From Nematostella vectensis (Eukaryota > Cnidaria > Anthozoa > Actiniaria > Edwardsiidae), in the NCBI RefSeq assembly GCF_932526225.1, contig NC_064042.1, forward strand, positions 10,368,540 to 10,432,539: a stretch of 64,000 nucleotides of DNA. The letters run 5' to 3'. Shown here piece by piece: positions 34,301 through 56,833 of the stretch (its first letter is position 1; every line of letters starts with the position of its first letter). The notes beneath the pieces are model-generated. The model was not told the origin of the DNA and did not search any database. It was given only the letters and a program-made list of their open reading frames with translations. Made by a program: the position numbers and the translations under genes.

Positions 34301-36254
34301 TTACTCTTGTCCACGGGGGTATCTGGCTCTTGCGATGTCCACGGGGGTATCTGGCTCTGGCGCTGTCCACCGTGGTATCTGGCTCTGTCAACAAGGAAAT
34401 CTTGAACTGGCGCCGTCCACGGGGGGATCTTGCTCTAGCTCTGTCCATGGGGGGACCGGCTCTGGCGCTATCCACGGGGGGAAAAGGTTCGGGCGCTGTC
34501 CACGGTGGGGTATGGTTCGGAGGTTCTTGCTCTGGCGCTGTCCACGGGGGGATCTGGCTCTGGCGCTGTAAACAGGAAAATCTGGATCTGGCGCTGTCCA
34601 CGGGATATCTGGACCTTGCGCTGTTCACGGATATCCCACGTTCCGCAGCAGCAGTTCTTACGATTACTGCGCCATCTGATGCGCCATCTGCATCGCGATG
34701 GCTTGGGCAGATAGGGAGCTTTGTGTATTTTCCTTCACGGTCAAACAACCCTGGGCAGCAAATCAAACTGTATGTTTTAAAAAAAAGTGGTTATTCATGA
34801 GCGTCAATGTTAAAATTGTTTTACCTGCACTTGCCAGAAGCAGCTTTGCTTCGCAATTTAGCGATAAAACGGAGATGCCTCTTGATATCTTAAGTGCAGT
34901 TTGTGATATTCACTAGCGAAAAACGCCTACGAACTGAGAGTATGAGCAAAAAGCCATATTCTCATTAAAACTTTGCAAAACGGACAGCAAGAAGAAACCA
35001 GTGTATAAAAACTCATAGAACGTACCTGGTACTGGTATGAAAAACTATCTGTTTATTGCCAACTGTCAATATCACAAGATATGTAACTTCCGCTCCGCAA
35101 GGAATAAAATCCATCATTCGATAACTTCGATGGCTTACAATTTCAAACGATCCTTACGGTTGAACATTATTTATTTTATTCTATTCCAAAATAAGGAATC
35201 AGATTTTTTGATTAGTTGCTCTTTCTCTCTTTTTTTTTTTTTTTTTTTTTGCATTGTGTTTGAGAAACTTTGGGATTCCTGTGTGCGCTGCCGGTCACGT
35301 GGAAGCACCATGAAAAACATTCCGAGATCGCAAGCCGAAGCGAGTTAAACAGCGTTTTTATGCGCTTGTAGAGGAACAAGCATTGATAAAAAACGATGCC
35401 TATCAAGAACTTTCCCAAGCTGAGGTAAGGAAAATTTAACACCACTTAACTTGTTGTTTTGATCTATGCGAATTCTTTGGACACAAATATTACGCAAGAC
35501 TAGTTATAATATAATATTCAAATAATCACTCAAATACGTGTTTTTTCTAAATCATCTCGCACAACGAAGAATGCAAGCAATAACACACATATTTATTGGT
35601 CCTCAAATTTGTTTTCAGCATTGTATCGAGGAGGGAGCTTCTGCAAAAGCCAAATTTTCCTGCGAATTCAGCAGTTGGTGTCATAGTTAGCCCAAGTTGG
35701 AAGGTCAATTACCTGTGAAGTGTTGTATCTTCTTGGCGCTCTCAGCGCTCCGGATTTTATTATCCCCAAAATTTTATTTCAGATTCTAGGCAAGTAAGTG
35801 ACTGTCTTTTCAGGAAAAATGACCATTTTTGATAGAGCAATGTACCAGATGCGACTTTTAAGACCTCAATTTGTCGGTTTGACGATGGTGCAAAATAACG
35901 GATGCGAGGCTATATTTGAGAAAATCTGTCAAATATTCTATTTTAACTGGATTAAGCCGAGATTAAAATAATATTGAGAGCACATATCCTGGTTGCCTCC
36001 TGTGGTGTTGTTGTGTTTCTGCGCTGTTTATTTTTCGCACTGCAGGTAGCGATACTTGGTTCAAATTTTGTAGTGTTTTTCGGGGTCAAGCCGAGAAAAA
36101 TAAGGAAAAATCCATAAAATATTTAATATTCGTTAGATTTTAAAAAGAAACACATTTTTGTAATCAGGGGACAAATATAAGTCTATAGACAAATTATTGA
36201 AAAATCATTTTTTGAGTATTGCATTTCATCTTGAATGGATTAGCGGAGCGCTTC
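31378..36254. mobile_element. TTAA-flanked 4.9-kb foldback element with about 1.3-kb inverted arms
   Basis: The left arm 31378-32677 and right arm 34924-36254 are near-perfect inverse copies. The outer ends both read GAAGCGCTCCGCTAATCC inward, and the inner ends read 'ctctcagtt..taggcg' and 'cgccta..aactgagag'. TTAA stands immediately outside each end (31374-31377 and 36255-36258), as expected for a TTAA target duplication of the piggyBac or Kolobok type. I see no transposase frame in the arms or the 2.2-kb core. The core holds short partial copies of arm sequence (32920-32960 resembles 32205-32245) and a G-rich minisatellite. I infer a non-autonomous foldback transposon. Confidence 0.8.
33330..34640. 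repeat. G-rich minisatellite core of the foldback element
   Basis: Forty or more variants of a 27-29-bp unit (atctggctctggcgctgtcc followed by acggggg), with spacing changes. Because the unit lacks stops, frames of up to 380 codons appear on both strands; these are repeat artefacts. On the plus strand the GGGG blocks recur every unit. Confidence 0.9.
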
Positions 36255-36480
36255 TTAAGAAGTCCAAAACCTTATGAACTTGCCCGAACTCGACATTTCT
36301 TCTATAGAAGGGCATGGAATATTGGTAAAATATTTGGAAAGGACAATAATTTATGTCGAGCATAATACACCCTTCCGAGCCTAATTTTGAGCATAATAAA
36401 ATGTTTTTATGAGCATTGCTCGAAAGCATAATGCTCAAATATTCGAGCGTAATGTATCTGACCGTAGCTACGCACCAATG

Positions 36481-39400
36481 CAGCATTACTAGTAGCCTGT
36501 GAGCCCCCCCCCCCCCCCCCCCCTACCCTCATGGACTTATCCGATTGTTTCACAAAGCTAGACATATTAAATAGCGGAGAGAGAGCGGGAGAGTCTTTCC
36601 TTAATTTTATTTCGATGCTTACTCTGCTGTGGGGATAGTATTTATAAGATTTTTACACCGTAAAAGAAAGCACGATCAGCCCCGTCTACTTTCATGGGGC
36701 ACACCAAGTCCACCTCGCACCTTAAGATATGCTCCTACCTTTCTTTCCCAAATCAGTGTTGTGATATGGCATGTACAATATTATTTTATTTTATTTTATT
36801 TTATTATATCCAAAGTGGGCAGTGAAATCTTTGTCATACATGTCACAACACAGTGCTCAAACAAGTTACAGATCTCAGGTATCCCAGTCAACCCTGCGCG
36901 CAGGATCTAGTTTCTTTAAAAAAAATACCTGAAAAATGGCTGAAAGTCGTAAAAAAAGAATATCCGGATAACTGGGATTGCTATCAGTTGCTGAGGAGAG
37001 AATCAAGCTAACCCGAAAAATCTTTATTTTTATAGTCTTCTGTTGTTCTCTTCGTGGCCCACGGGAAATTCAAGCAATGCGCAGGCCTTTTGCGCAACTG
37101 ATGACACAGCTCCTTTAAGCGCAGTTTCCACTTTCAAAGAGACTCGGTGTCCGCTATTTTCTTATCCTGAGCAAAAAAATACCAAGTGTTGGAAAAACAT
37201 CAATCTATTGCGATGTTGTCGATTTAGTTTTGTATGTTTATATGATTAATTCGAAATTTCTTCACATAAATAAAAGTCTTCCAGGGTTGAATTAAATACA
37301 ATAACAAAGGCGTGGCTGAATAGGGCTTTAAACTTAATAAAAAAGTCTGTTCCCAATATATCTAGCCGATATTTTATCAATAACAGCATAGCCGGTAAGT
37401 GACTTCTCCACCTGAGGCAAATTCCTCAATGGCGTGAATAATCGATCGCTTTTTACTGTCTGCGTATCCGTGAGGCAAAAAAGATAGTGTTTCCATTTAA
37501 AGGTTGATTGGTTTCAATTTGGTAAACTAAACGCGCCGTTTGTTACATTACGAACGATAAACTAACGTCTTTCCTGAACGTTTTACTCTTACTAGAGTAA
37601 GATTATTGCTTCTTAATCGATGTTTCCCCGGGGTTTTTTTAGATAAATGATTTCAGACAATCTCTTTTTTTGTCCCTAAAGCATTTTGGTCATTTAAGTA
37701 GCACGTTCGATGATCACAAAAGGCGTCGTTATAGTTCGTGATTATTTTAGGAAATAAATGGTTTCTTTTACTGTCGAGTATGACTTTTAGTTCTCTTGGA
37801 AACCATTCATCTGGTAGCAATAGAATACCATTCTATTGCATGAGAGCCCAATCAATTGTCTGCGATGCCATTCAATGTCCTGTGCATTTTTAAATAAAAG
37901 CCTGGAAATGGTTTCCGACTCGTGGGCGTGGGCTGATTCTGAAACCAGGTAATGGAAAAGATCTTGAAGTTTTAAATGGGTTCCAAATCCTGGTGCTCAG
38001 CAGTGTCTCCCTAATACAAATACCCTTTATCGACTTAATCGTTCCTCGTTGGATGTCTACAAAGGTGGAAATGCTTTTGCTTTTTCATACACTTGCAAAA
38101 CGAATACAACACACCAAACTTGAAATTATCCGTCGTCCAACCAAACAAATCAAGCGTGTTTCATTCGCTGAATACCACAGGTGAAATATTTATGTAATAA
38201 ATTCGTTAAATGAAAAGTTAAAAAAGCAAGCGTGAACCAAGGGTTTGCTGCTGAGAGTGGGTGTACAGTCCCAGGTTTCTACTGGAAAAAGGATAACATT
38301 TGCAGTCCTTCAATAAGAAATGAACCACACTCTTTGGTGGTCGGTGATTGAGTGCGTGCGCACCCCGGTTAGGCGCCTGAAAACTTGTTTAAAAATAAGT
38401 GATATAGAGCTAGTATCTAAAAAAATATCACGGTAAACAAGGCACAGATACAGCGCCACCCGAGAGATCGTAAGTGAATAAAAGTTCAGGCCTGGGGAAA
38501 TTGTCGTAGTGTGGGGCGATAAAGCTAAAGATGCAAAAGTACATTGCGAGAGGGCCGATAAAAAGACATGTAGATTGTACGGTTTGGATTAGGTTGTAAA
38601 GTAAGGGCAACCCATTTTACTCGTTTCGTTATTTTATTCATTTAGCGATGATTGTTGAAAGGGGCTTATGAACTTGTATTAAAAACCAATACATTTTAAG
38701 TTCCAAATACAAGAGTTGATTAAGTCGGTAAACTGAGCTTTGCAAAAGGAATAAAAGGGTGACCATTTTGTTATGTTTGACACTGACTATATTTTCGTTT
38801 TATTCTTTTAGTTTTGAAACTTGGGAGGTGTCAAATCGAATAGTGATCAATCTACATGTCTTTTTATCGGCCTTCTCGCACTATACGTTTTGGTTGGTAA
38901 AAGATGTGAAGTTCTAAAAAAAATATACTGAATATGAATTATACGCAGAGAAAGTAAAACAAAAAGTGTTTATGTCAGTAAATCCCGGCTGATTAGAGCG
39001 AATTAGATTGAAAAGCCTCCTACCATGGGAGGGAAAAGTTTGATTAATGAAAAAAAAAAGATTTTATTGTTTTACTTGGCACGTTTGCATGATCTTAAAA
39101 AAAATAAATATAAAATTATTCAGGCTATCAGAGAGTTTTTTTTTCTTCTGCTCACGCTTCTGCCTCTTTTGCTTCTGCTCACATCTAGAGAGAATAAGAA
39201 CTTCTAAAGCACCTGTGTTTTTTTAATTATTTTGCGCAAAACAACATAATCATTGTAAAATATTCAAACATTATAAACAACTCCGGTTTTTTGCACGGAA
39301 GAGACGATAAACGTTTATTGAGAAGTTAAATAATTTGCTTTCTAATAATTTGGTTGAAATATATTTAAACCATTTCTCACTTTAGTTCAGTATCCGAAGG

Positions 39401-39996
39401 AAATGTAATTAATCATTTCTCGGAGATTCATTAAATTAAATCGATTCCATCCCCAAAATTTGCTTTTTCCCCACCCGACAAATCTATCAAACATTCAAAT
39501 CCCCACAAACTGTACACTTTCAAAGTGGTGCTTTATCGAAACTCCTCCGATAAAGAAAAGCTATCGCGTCTATCAAAGCTGCTAAATGGGTTTGGAGGCT
39601 AATCTTCCCTACCCCTCCCCTAAGGGTACCAGCAGGCGCCCAATGGTGGCGCCGGGTGATTCGTTCATAACTCGCTTGTTCGTAGGCGATCTTCATTCAA
39701 CTTGTCTTTGCCGGGAAATTAGCTGCGCACGCATTATCTGGTCAAAAACATTCCGTGACTTGGCCTCTGTATTGGAGTTTTGATCTTAATAGGCTAAAGG
39801 TGGTACAAGTGTGATCTGTGATACGTTTTCGCCGACAGGGCGCACCGACAAACCGTTTCAACAAGGGCGCCAATATTAGCGTCTAGCTTTTTCATGCCAA
39901 GAAGTTTGCTATGAGTTGTGCGTCAGAGATGTAAGAGTATGGATGAGTATTTGACGCTAACGGCTTGAGAACAAACAAGCGGACTCAAGCATAGAT
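36481..39996. other. Intergenic, upstream of GPCR, no gene seen
   Basis: It contains a C run at about 36506-36523, a (TTTTA)n tract at about 36781-36810, and a copy of the ATAAGAAATGA dispersed repeat near 38320. No coding region or RNA gene was supported. The 5' UTR of the GPCR presumably lies in the last few hundred bases. Confidence 0.4.
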
Positions 39997-41277
39997 ATGT
40001 CTTTACAAGGAAACTTCTCGCTTCTGAATTCTTCGTCTACGCAGAATAACACAAAGGTGAGCAACCTAACCCTGGGATGGCGGGTTCAGGAGCATCTTGC
40101 CATTACCATCACAAAGTATTTCATCCTCTGCTCGATAATGATCGTGGGTATTGCGGGAAATATCCTCGTGATTTTAGTCTCGACAAAGCGCAAAGCTTTT
40201 AAATCCTCATTGGACTTATACTTAAAGAATCTTGCCGCTGCAGACTTGGGTTTTCTTCTCCTGGTTATCCCAGCCGCGGTGATACGCTCAGAGATCCCGT
40301 TTGGCTGGCCTCTAGGGGGGTTCATATGCCGTTATGTTTGGCCTTTGGTGGAGATCTTCCACGGTGCGTCTGTGTGGATAATAGTGGCAGTGGCGGCGGA
40401 GAGATATAGGAACATCGTGGGAATGGTACACGTACAGAGGCGGCGATACTCCGGTGGAAAACAAGTCATGATTACAATCACTCTAGCATGGGTGATATCC
40501 TTCGTTGTGTTCTGTATACCTGAGCTAGCCATGGTCACTTATATAGAAACTCCGAGGTATAAAATCTGCACGCTGGACTTCCCTGATCCCGACGGAAAGC
40601 AAGCCGCGGTGCAGTTTTACTTGTGGTTCATGACAGCGTTTTCTTACATTATACCGTTCATAGGCATCATTTGGACATACATAGCCATTTCGCGCCAACT
40701 GAACCGCAGTAATACCTTTTTAAGAAGCCTCAAGAATCTCATACAGAAGAAAAGTTCGCGTAAGTATTACAGCGGCCCAGCGGGGCGACGAAGAACCCTT
40801 ACGAGCGAGGGACTAGTGACGCGCTCTCGGTCAAGCGTCGACGAAGCGCAGACGAAATCGTTAAGCGACGGAAGGCGCTTGACGCAGAATAAACGCGCCA
40901 AAAAGATCCTAACGCCCGTGGCTATAACATTCGCAATAACAATGCTACCTTTAAACATGATGCGAATTACGGTGTTGTACTGGCGGGATTTCGTAAATCA
41001 GACCTATTACCCGATACTTTTCTTTGTCACAATTATTTTCACGGCGGCATATGCGTCTCTTAACCCTGCGCTCTATTCCATTGTAAGCGCAGATTTTCGC
41101 AGCTCTTTGAGGTCGCTGTTTCGTAAGTCTGTCGATCGGATACGTAGTATTACCACGAGTTCGTTTGCGAGGGAAATGGGGCATTCAACGACAATTCTAG
41201 CGCCCATGAACGGTGCAGCGTTGCTTGGAGGTGCGGATAGACGCTGCTCAGCATTGTCAGAGAGCACCCGGTGCTAG
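39997..41277 (+). CDS. Class A (rhodopsin-like) G-protein-coupled receptor, intronless
   Basis: A 426-aa single-exon receptor. The N terminus (1-40) has several N-glycosylation sequons (NFS, NSS, NNT, NLT). TM1 is at about 41-62 (GNILVILV), TM2 at about 75-96 (NLAAADLGF, conserved Asp) and TM3 at about 110-135. Cys111 is likely to pair with Cys191 in loop 2. An ERY motif (AVAAERYR) stands in place of DRY. TM4 is at about 157-178, TM5 at about 208-230 with Pro220, and TM6 contains TMLPLN where CWxP is usual. TM7 ends NPALY, a valid NPxxY. The long third loop is Ser/Arg-rich. The look is that of a peptide-type receptor, but the ligand cannot be assigned. It would act at the plasma membrane through heterotrimeric G proteins. 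Single-exon GPCRs are common in cnidarians (background knowledge). Confidence 0.92.
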   Translation: MSLQGNFSLLNSSSTQNNTKVSNLTLGWRVQEHLAITITKYFILCSIMIVGIAGNILVILVSTKRKAFKSSLDLYLKNLAAADLGFLLLVIPAAVIRSEIPFGWPLGGFICRYVWPLVEIFHGASVWIIVAVAAERYRNIVGMVHVQRRRYSGGKQVMITITLAWVISFVVFCIPELAMVTYIETPRYKICTLDFPDPDGKQAAVQFYLWFMTAFSYIIPFIGIIWTYIAISRQLNRSNTFLRSLKNLIQKKSSRKYYSGPAGRRRTLTSEGLVTRSRSSVDEAQTKSLSDGRRLTQNKRAKKILTPVAITFAITMLPLNMMRITVLYWRDFVNQTYYPILFFVTIIFTAAYASLNPALYSIVSADFRSSLRSLFRKSVDRIRSITTSSFAREMGHSTTILAPMNGAALLGGADRRCSALSESTRC

Positions 41278-43897
41278 GTGAACTCCTAGCGTGTCAAGCT
41301 GTGTCGAGAAAGATAAAGGGAAACTAGTCAGACGAACTCCTTGCGCTATAGAGTCAGTATGGGAACCAAACGCAGCGTGAAGATCAGAAGGGAAATCTTT
41401 TTAGCTCGAGTTAGATAAAGGAAATTTAGACGAACTTCTTAGCGCTGTTGATTGATAAAAGTATGAAATCATAACGCCAGTGTCATGCTAAGGTAAAGGG
41501 AACTTAGACGGTCACCTAGCGCTATGAAATCGCAAAACTATATGTAATCAGAATGCAAGGTGAAACAGGCTGAAATACAGGAAAGCTAGACAAGTACTGA
41601 GTCGAAAAACTATCGGCGGAAAAATCAACGTTTGGTTTTAGACAGCATTAAGAGTGTCGGAGGGACTCTTATCAATAGAGATCTGAAAAAAATAAAAATC
41701 AACATCGAAAAGCATAACTAAGACGAAATACTACTTGTGGAGGATTTAATCATTACAAACTAAACCTCCCTTAATGAGAATAAGACATCTTCTCTGATTT
41801 GGATTTCGGAAGAGGCGGCGAAAATGAACAGAAAACCAAGCGGAGATGAGACAGATACCAGAGACTGGCATGCACTTACGCGCAAAATAAAATAATATTT
41901 TTAAACTTGTATTGAATTTGAAACAGTGAAGTAAGACATGTTTAGGTACATGAATTAGATAATGGAAATTGTAAAATAAATGACAGATTTTAAAGCCACT
42001 TTATGGGCTATAAGGTTACGAGAATCGCCCGAATAAAAATGGGTGAGAAACTCAGGGCATTAGAATAGGAAAATTGGGAAAATTGGAAATTAATGGAAGG
42101 TTAAGATAAGGATATTACTACTGTGAACTTAAGGGAACCCTTTCAATGAATAATGTAAATCGTAAAATTGACTCCTAAATGACAAAACGAAAGTGTAAAT
42201 TTTCTAATATTTGGGTAAACACTACTTTATAAACACCTGATGGGATTATGCCTTTGTTTGTGCGCTATATCTTGATGTTTTTCTTATTAAAACTGACCAC
42301 TTCTATGGCGTTTCTTTCATCTGAAAGATAACATTCATCCAAAACGAATTTGTGGTTTGCGGCGGGTACGAAAAGCCGACTTTCTGCCGTCATTTTAGCC
42401 CTAATAAAAATATTTTCAATAAATGTTACATAAGTTTAAAACAGTAGAAACATGAATATCTTCTTGTTCAAGAAAAGACAGGGGAACTAAAGCTAACTTT
42501 CCTAACTTGCTGTTGCTTAGAAACAACTGGCGTAAGAGATTTATTGATTTCTGTGAGTAGTATGAGTACGCTACCAAGGATACATTTACTATACAAACGT
42601 TAATTTGTGAATCTCGGCAATTAAAGAAATAAATGCCTTAGTGATTTTATTCAAAATTAGGTTATTAAACGCGAGTTGGGTGTGCCAAGCGCTCCATTTT
42701 AATTGCATTTTTCAGACGTTGTTAATATGCGATACAGAGTAAATCTGTCTACAATTTTTCACTGATGCATTATAACGGGGAAATGGAGCCGCATTACTCA
42801 AGCTGCACTTAGTCTATTCAGACCAGGATACAAGCAAATCAACGAGGCGAGCAGATGTACTGCCAATATGCATTCATATCTTCGTTGTTACATGTAGTTC
42901 CAGTTGTGTATTGATTAGAAGAAAGGATTAGTCACAATATGCTTGCCTCATTTTACCCTTTAATGTTCACCTAAATGATCTTGAAATACTCTTGTGGATA
43001 ACGCTACCTATTCTTTAATTGAGAAAACGTTACAGTATAATGCAAATGGAAAACCGAGATTCTCATATATGTCATTCTTAATTTTTGGACCGATATCACA
43101 AAAAGACTTTATTTATTTCTGGCCATCTGCTTCTTAAAAAAAAATCCTTCCGTGTACGATTTCTTGTGATTTCTGTGCTTTGACCTAGGATGTCTATGAC
43201 ATAATTTTTGGCCAATAATAAAATGTGTTCTTTTATTAAATGGGAAATGGAATCTGCTGGCCTCTTTTTATCTGACAGCTAAATAACTTAAATGTCATAC
43301 AAGGAATTCATCTTCTGAGAAAGACATTTGACAATTGGGTAATCTCGCCAGCCTTGTTCGGTTTTCATCAAGTAAGCTAATGTCAAAAAATGGATTTACT
43401 TAGCGCCTATGGACAAATAAATACACCATTCCCCGTAATTTAGACGAAAAGCAAAAGAAACGAAAACACGGGCATCAATTTTCGAGACTTTTGTTACCAA
43501 ACCTTGGGATCTTATTTAAGGTTGAACATCAAAACTATTTTCACTTTTACTTTGCCTTAGGGTCATTTACCTTCATGTTTACAGTAAACGAGGGAAATGT
43601 GCTTTCCATACGGGTTTATAACGTACGAGAGATAACGTCAGAAAATGATAATGGCCGCCATATGTGCTTCATACAGCCCCTATGAGTCATCCAACGCCCA
43701 CCACTATGAGCGCTTTTTCTCAGGTTTCTCACAACAATGGTTGGTGGATGATAATCAGTTAAAATGGTCACCATTAGCGCCTTGCTGTATATTCACACTC
43801 GCCTGTAGACTCACTAGCGAGTTACGATAAGAAATGACTCACCTTTTGGTGGCCGGATTGTAGAAGCAATGTATGATCGCAGACTACTTGTTCATAT
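41278..43897. other. GPCR 3' flank and intergenic, no gene seen
   Basis: AT-rich sequence with no supported gene. 41280-41600 contains loose degenerate repetition ('gaaacttagacgaacttct', 'agcgctat'), possibly 3' UTR. A copy of the ATAAGAAATGA repeat is at about 43828. Confidence 0.4.
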
Positions 43898-44211
43898 ACA
43901 CTCTTTTTTATAAGAACGTCCAGCCTGAGACTTCACCAAATTTTAAGAACATGCTAAGAACATACCGAGGCTCAGATAGCAGAAAACGTTTTCTTTTCTA
44001 GTCCTGATGCGTTCTAAAATGCAGAATCAAGTTGTGCGTAAAGTAACAACCTTATTATTTTGCTAATTGATCATTAGGGTAATTCTTTTCCTAACAATTC
44101 ATTGGGTATTATATATTCTTATATACACTAAAATTTAAGAACATTGTCAAGAACAAATAAGAACGGCCCAGCCTCAACTGAAAATTAGACGTTCTTATAA
44201 AAAAAGAGTGT
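43898..44211. repeat. 314-bp MITE
   Basis: ACACTCTTTTTTATAAGAAC at the left is inverted as GTTCTTATAAAAAAAGAGTG at the right. Internal 'taagaacat' phrases recur. It has no coding capacity. Confidence 0.8.
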
Positions 44212-46566
44212 AACTCTTTTTTGAATGACACATGACTGCGTACCCTCGCCCTCCAAGGGAATCCTGGTCACGCGTCTGACAATGCGAGTAAGTCGTAGCA
44301 ATAACAACACTTAAAAAGCGTTGTGTACACACGTGTGGGTGCTTATCCTCTGTCGTATTCGTCTGATGTGTAGATGAAGCGGAAGGAGATTTCCTGTTAT
44401 CTCCCGAAGGGCTCACTTAACGCTTTTATCATGTATTAGTACCTCGCTGCCGCTATGCTTCGAGCTATGCCCTTCGCTATTAGGAATCTAACAAGGGCAA
44501 TTTCGTGCGCTGAAGTTTTCTCCGACACGATAAGGCCTCTGACAACACGACAAACATCATCAATAACAGTGGACACTAAATTGAATTTCTGAAATTCTTC
44601 TTTTAAGAATTCTTTTGTACAAAACTTGATTTACAAATAAACGCCTCGGGATCTAAAACACGTGACTCTGAACATGTTTCGGTGTTAATTTGAAGGATAG
44701 AGAAAATTCGCATCCACTATCATATCAACAATTCCGCAACTTGAAAACTATACGTTTTAAGGGCTAATTTGTATCAGTAGATACTCAAGTACTATGCATG
44801 TTGGCAAAATATTAGTGAATCGCAGTCGTAAAACCACGGGGCAACAGTTGACCTGTGTGAATTTTATGTAACAGCGAATTTGTATGTCTCTAGGCGAGAT
44901 AAAGAGACGCAACTTAAAAGTCAATTAAACAGCCAATTGCGTTATTACCTCTGGTCGGAAAAGGTGGGAGAATTACTGCTTTTAGCCAAAAGATAAGTAC
45001 GCCGGGGAAAGGGGGGAAGGGGGGGGGGGGGGGGGGAGGACAATGTGACGCTACGCCAATACTCCCCCCGATAGGAACAAAGTAATCCATACTATTTTAC
45101 GGTTGAATCTAGATAAGTTTAAGGGTGGAGTTTTAACCAACCCCCCTTCCCCAAAAACAAACAAACAAAAAACAAACAGCGAACCTAATACAAATACACT
45201 TTTCAAACCATCCCATTTGAGGCCCAAAAAAGGAGTTAATATTATATAAATATGCACTATTCACTAAATTAGGTTTTGCCTAGTTATCTTGAGCTCTCGG
45301 GGAGCAGCAAAGTATCTATGACAAACGTTCTCAAACTTCCGACACATCCCGACCGACTAAATTCATGACTGGTAAAAAAATTCCCCCCATAACATTAAAA
45401 CAAATAAAATAAAATAAAATAGGGCATGTCAAAATCTCCGTCAGATAAAAAATGGCTGTACCTTAAAATTACCACAAAAAGCTCACAGATAAAGCCAGAG
45501 AGTTTATTATTGGAAATAGTCCACTCTTAACTATCAGTTCAGTTGGAGGTCGTTTTTAATGACGGAGGTAATATTATTTCACTACATCGGATAAAAAAGA
45601 TTCAAATAAAACTCTTTATGATGAGACAGAAATCAGCGGTCAAACGCCTGTTTCGCGCGCACCTAGAATTTTGCGTAAAAGTAATAAGTAGTTTTCAGTA
45701 CGTGTGCGCAAGTATTTTGAAGAAGAGCGCAACGCAAGTATCTAAAACGACTGCGCAAATTTACATTTTTGATTGACACACCAAGTTAGGTCACCATTGC
45801 GCATGTACAAGAATTTTAGCGGGTCGTGTTATTAGAATAATGTGAAAAGAGAACTGTGGGTAGTAAATGACTACTTATTAGGACCTGCGTTCTCATTTCC
45901 GGTTCATGCTGTCATGCTTCGTACAAGGATGAAGACTGTGCACGCTGTACCGATGCGAAAAGGTGACACTAACCGCTGATGAAAATGTATGGAGGGATGG
46001 AGTCAAATATGGTATAGATGACGTGTACACATTACATGGGGCGTAGAGCCAAATATGGTATACATGACGTGCACACCATACATGGGGCGTAGAGCCAAAT
46101 ATGGTATAGACGACGTGTACACAATAGGGCGTAGATTTGACATATAGGATCTACTTACTTACATATGTACACATATACTTAAGTTAGGTTTACTTAAGTT
46201 AAAATGCGGCAAGGATTCTTGCGCGCGGCGAACTGATGGTACCGAACTTCGCGAGAAATCACTCTTTTCGTTCGATGACGGCAAATTTGGAGAAACAGGA
46301 ACACAACCACCTCAGCAGAGAAGTTGAAGGTTGTCGCATGCGAGAACGACCAACAACTAGGTCTTTGAACGGTATATAACCAAAACATTTCTGCCTCGGT
46401 AAAACGCCTTATTTTCTTCCAGAACCTGACCAGCGGTAACACCTTCACTTGGCATGCGTTCTAATGCCGTCTTGGGTTCATGTACCACCGGCTTGTGGCT
46501 GACTACGTGACACACGAGCGTGACGCGTCACGCATCGATGACGTCACGTGTGACGTCACACAGCTG
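44212..46566. other. Intergenic, downstream of TBL1, no gene seen
   Basis: It contains a G run at about 45006-45037 and a short tandem repeat at 46004-46135. Frames here look random. No RNA gene was recognised. Confidence 0.4.
46004..46135. repeat. Three-copy tandem repeat, about 54-bp unit
   Basis: Three copies of 'aaatatggtata(g/c)atgacgtg' followed by 'acatggggcgtagagcc' lie in tandem in the 3' flank of TBL1. Confidence 0.8.

Positions 46567-56833
<10,267 letters not shown>

Larger units (their letters stand above)
30962..36480. mobile_element. Possible outer inverted-repeat element containing the TTAA foldback element
   Basis: Weak inverted similarity joins 'gctacgca ... cggatacattatgc' plus 'gagcataatgc' (30962-31050) with 'gcataatgctcaaatattcg ... 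taatgtatctgaccgtagc' (36400-36475). If real, the 4.9-kb foldback element inserted into an older non-autonomous element. The evidence is only short matched phrases. Confidence 0.3.

Noticed and set aside
33147-34800. Several long overlapping frames (up to 380 aa) on both strands
   Set aside because: They follow a 27-29-bp minisatellite whose unit lacks stops. There is no non-repeat coding core.
46194-46448. Last TBL1 exon at about 46430 (GTTCTGGAAG after an AG)
   Set aside because: The exon at 46567-46596, with a strong pyrimidine tract and LCVIDVRTL-stop, fits the family C terminus; this one does not.
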